The translations under genes and the position numbers were made by a program. This document shows positions 54,497-63,165 of a stretch of 64,000 nt of DNA, one piece after another. The notes below the pieces were generated by a model. That model was not told the DNA's origin. It saw nothing but the letters and a program-made list of their open reading frames with translations, and searched no databases. Position 1 is the stretch's first letter. Every line of letters starts with the position of its first letter. This DNA comes from an uncultured Aquimarina sp. (GTDB lineage: Bacteria > Bacteroidota > Bacteroidia > Flavobacteriales > Flavobacteriaceae). The stretch lies in contig CANMTP010000008.1 in the NCBI GenBank assembly GCA_947500845.1, forward strand, positions 62,001-126,000, written 5' to 3'.

Positions 54497-57400
54497 TTAA
54501 AATTTCGCATTTACACCAAACGTATAAGTTCTAGGTCTTGGAAAAGCAGTATAGTCTATCCCTGCAGTAGGTAAATTATTTAATGAATTTGAAGGACTTA
54601 CACTTACTTCAGGGTCCAAACCACTATAATCTGTAATCACAAAAAGATTTTGGCCATTTATATACAATCTTAGAGATTTGAATACTCCATCACCTGAAAG
54701 TGGGACATTGTATCCTAAAGTTGCATTCTGCAATCGCAAAAAGTCTCCGCTTTCTAGAAAACGTGTCGAAACAGCTGGGTTATTACCTTCTGACTCTCCG
54801 TTACCAATAACATCGGTAGTTACATTTCGACTCCCTCCGGCGATACTACCCGCAGTAAAAAATGCATTCGCAGTATTATTATAAATATAATGCCCGAATT
54901 GACCTGCTAAAAATACGGATAAATCCCAGTTCTTGTAATTAAAACTAGTAGAAATACCTAAATTAATATCAGGTAATGCACTTTTACCCACAAGTTGTTG
55001 CACATCGCCATTAGGATAAATAGACTGCCCGTTTTCATCAAATCCTGCGAACTCTCTTAAATAATATGAAAACAATGGCTGATCACTCACCAAAATTTGC
55101 GAAAATGCACGAGAGAGTCCTTGACCAAATATTTGACCTGCAGGAATCTGTCCTGAAAAATTTTGTAATTCATTCTTATTGTACGCAATATTAAAGCCAA
55201 TATTCCAATTCAAATCAACTTGTTGTAGAATATCATAATTAATTGCGAATTCGATTCCTTCATTTATTACATTACCATCTATATTTGTAAAAGTAAAGGG
55301 TTGAGGGGCAGGTTGTGCTGATTCTACTCGTAATAAAAGATCTTCGGTATCTTTTCTGTATAAATCTAAACTACCGTTAAGACGATCTCCCATAAAACCA
55401 AAATCAATACCCACATTTATTTGTGAAGTTTCTTCCCATTTTAGATCATTATTGGCAAAAGACACTTGTGAAATGCCAGGAATATTAATTTCACCTCCGT
55501 TACCAATGGAAATAGGATTTCCATCCGCATCATTAGAATCAAACCGCTCTCTAGGTACAAAATTCCCAAAACCAAGACCATCCTGATTACCTGTAATACC
55601 ATAACCCACTCTTAACTTAAGTGTAGAAAAAGCCTCTGGAATAAAATCTTCCTGATCCAATTTCCAAGCGAAAGCACCTGAAGGGAAATAGCCATATCTA
55701 TTATTCTCACCAAATCTGGAGGAACCATCTGCTCTTACCGTTGCAGTAAATAGATATTTATCTGCTATTGAATAATTTGCTCTAACGAAGAACGATTGTA
55801 GCTCATCTGTAAAATCAAATGTATCTGCAAATATTGTTCTTACGGAAATTCCTGCGGGTTCAGCAAAGCTTTCCGCCCTTGATATTTCTGGTACTATTCT
55901 ATTTACAACTGCTCCTGCAAACGGATCTCCCCCATCAACTAATTGGTCAGAGACAATATATTGCTGAAAATCTCCAGATATTGCGCCTTCAATCAGATTT
56001 GCAGAATCCTCAAGATTACTCACCATTTGATCTAAATCTGTCGATTGAAAACCAAATCCAGTTACGTTTCTTCCGTTTCTCGCAAAATCCTGAAATGAAT
56101 ATCCTGCAAGGACAGAAAATGAAGAATTCTCAAACTCCTTTTCATAATTAACGGTAAACTCTAACAACCTATTTGTAACCTCTATTTCATTATAGGTTCC
56201 TCTTCCATTTCCTGGGGTTCCATTATTTAGACCCGTAATTGCACCGGAAATAGCACCCCTTCTAAAAGATTCTGAATCATCATATCCAATATTGACTTTC
56301 GCGCTTAAACCTTCTAAAATTGTATATTCAGCTGAGCCATTTAAAAGCACGCGATTTGTATTAGTTTCATTTTGACTAAGCACTAAGAGTGCCGAAGGAT
56401 TAATAAATGCCCCTCCGGGAACAAAAGAAGGGTCTGAAGGCCATGTTGGATTCGCAGTATAGGCAGCACCTAGCAAATCTCCCTGAAATCCAGCATTATC
56501 GCCAATTGGTGCTGCTTGATCATTAACCCTGGAAATCGTTCCTTGAAAATTTACTTTTAATTTTTCATCAAAAAAACGATGTGTAGCATTTATACGTCCT
56601 GTTATTCTTTCTAAAGAACTACTTTCTACAACTCCAAATTGTTTACCATATCCAAATGATGCTCTTACATTACCATTTGTATAACTTTGTGCATATGATA
56701 GATTCTGTTGTTGTGAAGCAGCAGTTCTAGTAATTACGTCCTGCCAATCGGTATTTGCACCAAAATCCTGACCAGCTACGTCCCCTCCAAATTCTTCAAT
56801 TGCAGATAAATACTGATCTCTATTTAATAGATCAAACTCTTCAGCAGGTTTAGCGATACTCACGGTAGACGAAAATTCAAAAACACCTTTTGCAGAACCT
56901 CTACCACTTTTCGTAGTAATGATTACTACTCCATTAGCTCCTCTTGACCCATAAATGGCTGTTGCAGATGCATCTTTTAAAATACTTACACTTTCAATAT
57001 CATTAGGATTGATAAAATTAAGTGGGTTTCTGGCAGAACTAGAACCTACTCCTATATCGTTACCTCCCGATGCTGTATCATCACCTGCCAAAGGTACTCC
57101 ATCAACCACAAACAAAGGATTATTATTAGAACGTACAGAACTTGTTCCTCTAATTCTTAAAGCAACACCTGCTCCCGGTTCTCCACTTGCCTGAGTAATT
57201 TGGACTCCAGCAGTCTTACCTTGAATCAATTCTTCTGGAGACGCAATTACACCCTGATTAAAATCTTCGGTACTCACAACGGCAACGGCACCAGTAGCAT
57301 CTTTAACCGATTGTGTTCCATACCCAATGACCACAACTGCTTCCAACTCAGCAGCATCTTCCTCCATAGTTACATTTATCGTAGCTCTACCGTTGACAGG

Positions 57401-57649
57401 TATTTCCTGAGCCTTGAAACCAACATAGCTAAAAACAAGTATTGCATCTTCTGCAACATTATCTAGCGTGTAATTTCCATCGAAATCAGTAACCGCCCCA
57501 TTACTTGTCCCCCTCACAAGAACATTAACCCCAGGAATTGGACCTCCAGCATCAGAAACCACACCAGAAACTGTGATTTGTGAATACAACATACTCCCCG
57601 ATAGAAATACCAGCAGGAATATGAGTTTTTTAAGTATCATACTTTTCAT
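54497..57649 (-). CDS. SusC/RagA-family TonB-dependent transporter
   Basis: A 1050-residue outer-membrane importer. After the signal peptide (ending SMLYSQ) comes a carboxypeptidase-regulatory-like domain (ITVSGVVSDAGGPIPGVNVLVRGTSNGAVTDFDGNY), then a plug domain with the SusC signature VVVIGYGTQSVKDATGAVAVV, then LRIRGTSSVRSNNNPLFVVDGVP and ATAIYGSRGANGVVIITTK. The rest is a 22-strand barrel ending RPRTYTFGVNAKF. It has no N-terminal STN signalling domain, so it is not under ECF-sigma/anti-sigma control, consistent with the LacI genes nearby. A second ATG lies three codons in (57640). SusD follows. Confidence 0.96.
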   Translation of the reverse strand: MKSMILKKLIFLLVFLSGSMLYSQITVSGVVSDAGGPIPGVNVLVRGTSNGAVTDFDGNYTLDNVAEDAILVFSYVGFKAQEIPVNGRATINVTMEEDAAELEAVVVIGYGTQSVKDATGAVAVVSTEDFNQGVIASPEELIQGKTAGVQITQASGEPGAGVALRIRGTSSVRSNNNPLFVVDGVPLAGDDTASGGNDIGVGSSSARNPLNFINPNDIESVSILKDASATAIYGSRGANGVVIITTKSGRGSAKGVFEFSSTVSIAKPAEEFDLLNRDQYLSAIEEFGGDVAGQDFGANTDWQDVITRTAASQQQNLSYAQSYTNGNVRASFGYGKQFGVVESSSLERITGRINATHRFFDEKLKVNFQGTISRVNDQAAPIGDNAGFQGDLLGAAYTANPTWPSDPSFVPGGAFINPSALLVLSQNETNTNRVLLNGSAEYTILEGLSAKVNIGYDDSESFRRGAISGAITGLNNGTPGNGRGTYNEIEVTNRLLEFTVNYEKEFENSSFSVLAGYSFQDFARNGRNVTGFGFQSTDLDQMVSNLEDSANLIEGAISGDFQQYIVSDQLVDGGDPFAGAVVNRIVPEISRAESFAEPAGISVRTIFADTFDFTDELQSFFVRANYSIADKYLFTATVRADGSSRFGENNRYGYFPSGAFAWKLDQEDFIPEAFSTLKLRVGYGITGNQDGLGFGNFVPRERFDSNDADGNPISIGNGGEINIPGISQVSFANNDLKWEETSQINVGIDFGFMGDRLNGSLDLYRKDTEDLLLRVESAQPAPQPFTFTNIDGNVINEGIEFAINYDILQQVDLNWNIGFNIAYNKNELQNFSGQIPAGQIFGQGLSRAFSQILVSDQPLFSYYLREFAGFDENGQSIYPNGDVQQLVGKSALPDINLGISTSFNYKNWDLSVFLAGQFGHYIYNNTANAFFTAGSIAGGSRNVTTDVIGNGESEGNNPAVSTRFLESGDFLRLQNATLGYNVPLSGDGVFKSLRLYINGQNLFVITDYSGLDPEVSVSPSNSLNNLPTAGIDYTAFPRPRTYTFGVNAKF

Positions 57650-57730
57650 AATATAGCGTTTGATTTAAAATTTGAATTGTTTCTTTGTTTTTATGTTCCT
57701 AAAAAAAGCGAATTATTTTTGCTTGTGTAA

Positions 57731-57827
57731 GTAACAGTGGGACATCCAAGTCTTTTTTACCACATTTGACTAATTCTGTAACTATAAAACCAAAAGTTAC
57801 AAAAAAAATGGATGCCCCAGTTGTTAC
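57731..57827. promoter_or_regulatory. spaced inverted repeats upstream of the SusC gene
   Basis: GTAACAGTGGGACATCC (57731-57747) is mirrored by GGATGCCCCAGTTGTTAC (57810-57827) with few mismatches. Between them lie a smaller pair GTAACT (57778-57783) and AGTTAC (57795-57800). The set is 82-178 bases before the SusC start. It may be a multi-site operator or, in RNA, a long leader hairpin. Confidence 0.45.
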
Positions 57828-57927
57828 ACCTTTGAGAAGTTTTACTTAAAAAACTCCTCCGCTAACAAACAAAAACTAATTTCACTTTCTACTTTATTCA
57901 TGTTAGTTTTTAAAGTTTTATTATCTC

Positions 57928-59598
57928 TTAATTAAATTCAACAACAATCCCCTGATAAGGTTCAAGTTGTATGATATTATCTTTAACCCCTAGCTTTTTA
58001 TAATTATTTATTATTATATCGCCCATAGATGTGTTGGCATCTATAGCAAAATCTGTGTTTTCACTACCAAAGTTTAGCGCTACCATAATTTTTTCGTTTC
58101 CTAATGTCTTCTTATATATATAGAGATTGGGATCACTAAATTCTAATTCTTCAAAGTCTCCGTAAACAAAAACATCATAATCTTTTCTAACCATTAGTAA
58201 GTCTCTGTAAAAGTTAAGTATAGAGTCTGGATCATCATCTTGTTGCGCTACATTGATTTCTTTATAATTAGGGTTAGGCTTTAACCATGGTTCTTTCATA
58301 GAAAAGCCTCCATTTATTTCGTCATTCCATTGCATGGGAGTCCTTGCATTGTCACGCCCTTCTTTGTTAATCATTGCTAAAGCCAGTTTTTTCGAAAATC
58401 TTTTAGTTTCTAAATTCTCATTATAAAAATTTAAGGATTGTACATCTTTAACTTCATCTACACTATCTAAAACTATATTAGTCATCCCTATTTCATCTCC
58501 TTGATATATGTTAAGCGTTCCATTTTGGGTTGCTTGCATTATAAATAACATCTTTGCAGATGCTGACCAATATTCTTTGTCATTTCCAAATCTGGATACC
58601 ATACGTGCAAAATCATGATTTCCCATGGCGTTAGCTAACCATCCTTTTTCGTGTACTGCATCCCTCCATCTTTTAAAAATACCTTTCATATTCACCAGGT
58701 CAAATGGGGAAGCCTCTTCAAACTTGCCATTGACAATAGTACATTCAAGAATATCAAAATGATATAACATGTCGAGTTCTTTACGGTCACAATTGATGTA
58801 AAGCCCAGCATTATTGTGATTTATTCCTACTCCTTCTGCTAAAGAAAAGGCATCATAGTGGCTCACTACCTTATCGTTCATCTCTCTTAAATACTCGTGT
58901 AGTCTGGGGCCATTTGCATACACATCTTCTATTATTTTTCTAAAACCAACCTCAGGAGCATCGGGATATCCATCTCGTTTTGAGATTAAAGGAATAACAT
59001 CCATTCTAAATCCATCAACACCTTTGTCAAGCCAAAACCGCATGGCACCATAGATTTCTTCTCGAACTTTCGGGTTCTCCCAATTTAAATCAGGCTGCTT
59101 TTTAGTAAAAAGATGTAAATAATATTCTCCAGACGCTTGATCATACTCCCAGGCACTTCCTCCAAAAAACGATTTCCAATTATTCGGAGGGTCACCATTT
59201 TCTAACGGTTTTTGCCAATGAAAGTAATCCCTGTACGGATTATCTTTTGATTTCTTAGCTTCTTTAAACCAGGTATGCTCATCAGAACAATGATTAGCTA
59301 CCAAATCAAGAATTAATCGCATTCCCTTGTCGTGAGTTTTTTGAAGCAATTCATCAAAATCATCCATCGACCCGAATTCAGGCATAATTGCACAATAATC
59401 ACTTATATCGTAACCATTATCATCATTCGGCGAACTGAAAATCGGACTTAACCACAAAATATCAACATTAAGCTTCTGTAAATAGTCCAATTTCTCTATT
59501 ATCCCTCTTAAATCTCCAATCCCATCATTATTACTGTCATTAAAGCTTCGTGGGTAGATTTGATATATAGTCCCTTTTTTGAACCATGTAAGCTCCAT
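57928..59598 (-). CDS. GH13 alpha-glucosidase (oligo-1,6-glucosidase type)
   Basis: A 556-residue cytoplasmic enzyme (no signal peptide) of glycoside hydrolase family 13. The catalytic residues are Asp200 (GFRMDV), Glu255 (SLAEG) and Asp329 (MGNHDF), almost the same numbers as in Bacillus cereus oligo-1,6-glucosidase (199, 255, 329). The family motif QPDLNWENP (168-176) is present. Val201 directly after the nucleophile is the residue found in enzymes acting on alpha-1,6 linkages; maltases usually have Ala or Thr there. So isomaltose-type oligosaccharides are the likely substrates, although alpha-1,4 activity cannot be excluded. It lies upstream of susC in the same direction and is divergent from the LacI gene, with palindromes between them. 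Confidence 0.93.
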   Translation of the reverse strand: MELTWFKKGTIYQIYPRSFNDSNNDGIGDLRGIIEKLDYLQKLNVDILWLSPIFSSPNDDNGYDISDYCAIMPEFGSMDDFDELLQKTHDKGMRLILDLVANHCSDEHTWFKEAKKSKDNPYRDYFHWQKPLENGDPPNNWKSFFGGSAWEYDQASGEYYLHLFTKKQPDLNWENPKVREEIYGAMRFWLDKGVDGFRMDVIPLISKRDGYPDAPEVGFRKIIEDVYANGPRLHEYLREMNDKVVSHYDAFSLAEGVGINHNNAGLYINCDRKELDMLYHFDILECTIVNGKFEEASPFDLVNMKGIFKRWRDAVHEKGWLANAMGNHDFARMVSRFGNDKEYWSASAKMLFIMQATQNGTLNIYQGDEIGMTNIVLDSVDEVKDVQSLNFYNENLETKRFSKKLALAMINKEGRDNARTPMQWNDEINGGFSMKEPWLKPNPNYKEINVAQQDDDPDSILNFYRDLLMVRKDYDVFVYGDFEELEFSDPNLYIYKKTLGNEKIMVALNFGSENTDFAIDANTSMGDIIINNYKKLGVKDNIIQLEPYQGIVVEFN

Positions 59599-59666
59599 GC
59601 AATTAGGTTTTTAAATTCTTAAAATTTATTACTGAAAATATTAATCTCCTCCCTGCATTTTAAAAG

Positions 59667-59688
59667 ATGTTTAATTTCGATTAAACAT
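59667..59688. promoter_or_regulatory. inverted repeat in the leader of the GH13 gene
   Basis: ATGTTTAAT and ATTAAACAT form a perfect 9-bp inverted repeat around TTCG, 68 bases before the GH13 start. It may be an operator or, in the leftward RNA, a small stem with a CGAA loop. Confidence 0.45.
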
Positions 59689-59873
59689 TATTTATCCTAA
59701 ATTAGCATAGACATAGTATATTTTGAAAGCAAAATGTTTTTTTGGGGAAGGCTTTCATTGCAAAAACAATTATTTTAAGTAGGTATAATTATTAATTGTT
59801 CAAAAATAAACTATGTATATTACAAATTACTAAACATTTAGGGGAATTGAAAAGTAATACCCTGATTTAAAAA

Positions 59874-59891
59874 AATACAAACGTTTGTATT
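59874..59891. promoter_or_regulatory. LacI-type operator between the GH13 and lacI-like genes
   Basis: AATACAAACGTTTGTATT is a perfect 18-bp palindrome with a central CG, the classical form of LacI/GalR operators. It lies 54 bases before the LacI start and 275 bases before the divergent GH13 start, suggesting autoregulation. Confidence 0.75.
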
Positions 59892-59945
59892 ATTATATTT
59901 TTAGTGAAAATGATGTTTCGATAACAATTTTTTAACGAAATTATA

Positions 59946-60977
59946 ATGACTTTAAGAAAAAGAAGGGTAAAACTTGAAGATATTGCTAGAAAATTAAATA
60001 TTTCTATTGCAACTGTTTCGAGAGCTTTGGACAAAAATCCAAGAGTAAAACTAAGTACCAGAGATAAAGTATTTAAGATGGCTAAAGCAATGGGATATAT
60101 GCCCAATCAGATTGCTAAAAGCCTTAGTTCTGGTAAAACCAATATAATAGGTGTGATTATCCCAAGATATGATGAGCCTTTTTTTATAGAAGTTTGTAGA
60201 GGTATTGATCATTATGCTCGTGAGTACGACTATAAAATACTTATTAGTTCTTCAAGAAATTCGTTTGAATTCGAACGTGAAAATCTTATATCTTTTGAGA
60301 AAGGTTTAGTTGATGGGATTATTCTCTCCCCTACTCATGAAACAGAAACTTTTGTGCATATCAAGAATATCATTAACAAAGGTATTCCGGTAGTTTTGTT
60401 TGATAATATAAGAGAAGAAGTACAAGGTGCAGATCACGTTAGCATTGAAGACGATAAGGCATCGTTTTCTGCTGTTGAATTTCTTATTAAAAAAGGCAAA
60501 AAGCGGATTGCATTTATTGGAGGTATCAAAGAGAAAAAGGTTTTTCAAGATCGTTACAAAGGATATTTAAAGGCTATGCAAGAATATAACATCACTATTT
60601 ATGAAGAGTTGATTCTACATTGTGACTCACTAGATCGCGAATGCGAAGATGCCGAAATACAAAAGTTTTTCAATGGACTCTCCATAAAACCAGATGCAGT
60701 CTTTACCTGTACAGATAATTATGGCCTGCTTACTATGAAAACACTTCTTAAATTAGGATATAAAATTCCCGAAGAAGTTTCTGTAATTGGTTTTGGAGAT
60801 TTAGGCTTGGGAGAAGTATTTGTACCTTCTATGACTTGTGTTGCTCAACCTAGTTTTGAGATGGGACAAAAAGTCGCAGAATTGTTAATTGATCAGTTTA
60901 ATGAAGCTACCGATGTAAACCACCGGAAGAAAGTAATAAAACTAGATACCAAACTAGTTCTAAGAGATAGTACATAG
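59946..60977 (+). CDS. LacI-family transcriptional regulator
   Basis: A 343-residue regulator: N-terminal LacI helix-turn-helix and hinge (about 7-60: KLEDIARKLNISIATVSRALDKNPRVKLSTRDKVFKMAKAMGYMPNQIAKSL), then a periplasmic-binding-protein-like sensor domain (NIIGVIIPRYDEPFFIEVCRGID, then DAVFTCTDNYGLLTMKTLLKLGYKIPEEVSVIGFGD). It is the obvious controller of the sugar cluster: divergent from the GH13 gene, 134 bases before the GH65 gene, and next to a LacI-type palindrome. The inducer is likely to be a glucose-containing oligosaccharide or its product. Confidence 0.95.
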   Translation: MTLRKRRVKLEDIARKLNISIATVSRALDKNPRVKLSTRDKVFKMAKAMGYMPNQIAKSLSSGKTNIIGVIIPRYDEPFFIEVCRGIDHYAREYDYKILISSSRNSFEFERENLISFEKGLVDGIILSPTHETETFVHIKNIINKGIPVVLFDNIREEVQGADHVSIEDDKASFSAVEFLIKKGKKRIAFIGGIKEKKVFQDRYKGYLKAMQEYNITIYEELILHCDSLDRECEDAEIQKFFNGLSIKPDAVFTCTDNYGLLTMKTLLKLGYKIPEEVSVIGFGDLGLGEVFVPSMTCVAQPSFEMGQKVAELLIDQFNEATDVNHRKKVIKLDTKLVLRDST

Positions 60978-61111
60978 TATTACCACACTATACATCGAGT
61001 AACTAAATTACAGAACTAACGAACAGAAAATAGTATATTTGAATAGGGTCAAATTTAGAATTATAGAAGTTTTCTCTTTTGTTTTTTTACATCATAAATC
61101 GTTTTATCATT

Positions 61112-63163
61112 ATGTCTATCAAGGTCCTTAAAGTTACTCTTGCCTTTATCATTATACTAACTACAACAGGCCCACTTGTCTTTTCACAACAAAACGACTG
61201 GGAAATTACAACTACAGATTATCAAAACTACACCGGTATTGTAACCGCCAATGGTCGTATTGGTATACTTCCATCATTCAAAATTTTGGAAACAGATCAA
61301 ATAATCCTAAATAATGTTTACGACAAAGAATCTCTACTAGGTGTCAGTAAAATACTTTTGGGTATGAATTTCGGGAATCTAGAAATACACATAAACGGTG
61401 AAAAACTGAATAATGCTAAAATTACCAATTGGAAACAGACCATCAATATGAAAGAAGCAAGGTTTACTACTTCTTTCACCTATAAGAATGTTGCTAACGT
61501 ATCTTACAGCATTTATGCACTTCGCAATGTTCCGTATGCAGGCTATATAGATTTTGATATACAGGCTTTGGAAGATATTGAGCTGAAGGTTGTAGGAAAA
61601 ATTCAAACTCCAGAAGAGTATAATAACCCTATGAGTACTTTTAGAATCCTAAAAGATCTCGAAACAACAATGCCTATACTGCAAACTGTTGCAAAAAGTA
61701 GATTGAATAGGCATCGTGTTGCAACTTCTGCAACTTTTATATGGCATAATATTAATTCGACTCATGAAAATCAAAGGCCAGAATTAATTCATGAAAAAGT
61801 TACAGAATACGACAATCGATTATCTTTTAAGAGTAAGGTGAGAGTTGGAGAGCAGTATACATTTGCATGGACTGCCTCACAATGTTCTACCCAAGATTTT
61901 TATGATCCGCAAACAGAAAGCGAGCGCTTTGTAATTTTTAATTTACTCACACCAAAAAATGACTTGCTATCACAACATAAAGCATTGTGGAAAGATCTAT
62001 GGAAAGGAGATATCATTATAGATGGAGATACCCAATCACAATTGGATGTTCGACTTGCTTTATATCATTTATATGCATTTTCACGAGAGGATTCAAATTT
62101 AAGTATTGCACCGATGGGATTAAGTTCACAGGGGTATAACGGACATATATTTTGGGATACTGAGCTTTGGATGTATCCTCCTTTACTTGTCTTAAATCAA
62201 GATATTGCCAGATCACTGGTAAATTACCGATCAAATAGACTAGATATTGCCAAAAAGAAAGCTATTAATTTTGGATACAAGGGGGCTATGTTTCCTTGGG
62301 AAAGTGACGATACCGGTGAAGAAGCGACACCGGCATGGGCACTTACAGGCACCTTTGAACATCATATCACAGCTGATGTAGGTATTGCATTTTGGAATTA
62401 TTACAGAGTAACCAAAGATAAAAGATGGTTAAAAGAGCGAGGATATCCATTATTGAAAGAGGTCGCAGATTACTGGGTCAGTCGTTCTACGATAAATAAG
62501 AATGGTTCATATTCAATAAAAAATGTGGTAGGTGCTAATGAGTTTGCTCCAAATGTTGATGATAATGCTTTTACTAACGGTTCTGCAATAACTTGTTTAC
62601 GATATGCAACCCTTGCGGCGAAAGAGCTGGGAGTCCTCCCTGATAGCACATGGAACCATGTAGCAAACAAAATAATCATTCATAAATTTGAAGACGGAAC
62701 TACAAAGGAACACAGCAATTACAATGGAGATCAAATAAAACAGGCAGATGTTAATCTGTTGGCCTATCCATTGGATATTATTAATGACAAAAAAACCATT
62801 TTAAAAGACCTAAAATATTATGAGCCAAAACTAGCAAAAGAAGGCCCTGCTATGGCGCAAAGTGCTTTTGCCGTTATATATGCTAGGTTAGGAGATGCCG
62901 ATAATGCTTTTAGACTTTTTAAAAGAAGTTATGAACCTAATAAAAGACCCCCTTTTGGAGCGTTGGCAGAAGCCGCAACTAGCAACAATCCATATTTTGC
63001 TACCGGTGCCGGTGGGATGTTACAAACAGTGATTTTTGGTTTTGCAGGATTACACATTACAGACAAAGGAATCATTCAAAAAAATCCAATACTACCTAAG
63101 ACTTGGAAAAAACTAACGATCACCGGGGTTGGACCTGATAAAAAGACCTATGTTATTGAATAA
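61112..63163 (+). CDS. exported GH65 glycosidase, probable kojibiose hydrolase
   Basis: A 683-residue enzyme of glycoside hydrolase family 65. ATG 61112 gives a signal peptide (ending PLVFSQ); the frame is open from TTG 61079. Family motifs: SQGYNGHIFWDTELWMYPP (about 339-357), VVGANEFAPNVDDNAFTN with Glu477 at the general-acid position, and GALAEAATSNN with Glu620. Phosphorylases of the family lack the second Glu and bind phosphate there, whereas the Flavobacterium johnsoniae kojibiose hydrolase FjGH65A has Glu472 and Glu616, a nearly equal spacing (144 against 143). So inverting hydrolysis of alpha-1,2-glucosyl units in the periplasm or outside is likely. It follows the LacI gene and converges with the second LacI gene (2-base gap). 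Confidence 0.88.
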   Translation: MSIKVLKVTLAFIIILTTTGPLVFSQQNDWEITTTDYQNYTGIVTANGRIGILPSFKILETDQIILNNVYDKESLLGVSKILLGMNFGNLEIHINGEKLNNAKITNWKQTINMKEARFTTSFTYKNVANVSYSIYALRNVPYAGYIDFDIQALEDIELKVVGKIQTPEEYNNPMSTFRILKDLETTMPILQTVAKSRLNRHRVATSATFIWHNINSTHENQRPELIHEKVTEYDNRLSFKSKVRVGEQYTFAWTASQCSTQDFYDPQTESERFVIFNLLTPKNDLLSQHKALWKDLWKGDIIIDGDTQSQLDVRLALYHLYAFSREDSNLSIAPMGLSSQGYNGHIFWDTELWMYPPLLVLNQDIARSLVNYRSNRLDIAKKKAINFGYKGAMFPWESDDTGEEATPAWALTGTFEHHITADVGIAFWNYYRVTKDKRWLKERGYPLLKEVADYWVSRSTINKNGSYSIKNVVGANEFAPNVDDNAFTNGSAITCLRYATLAAKELGVLPDSTWNHVANKIIIHKFEDGTTKEHSNYNGDQIKQADVNLLAYPLDIINDKKTILKDLKYYEPKLAKEGPAMAQSAFAVIYARLGDADNAFRLFKRSYEPNKRPPFGALAEAATSNNPYFATGAGGMLQTVIFGFAGLHITDKGIIQKNPILPKTWKKLTITGVGPDKKTYVIE

Positions 63164-63165
63164 TT

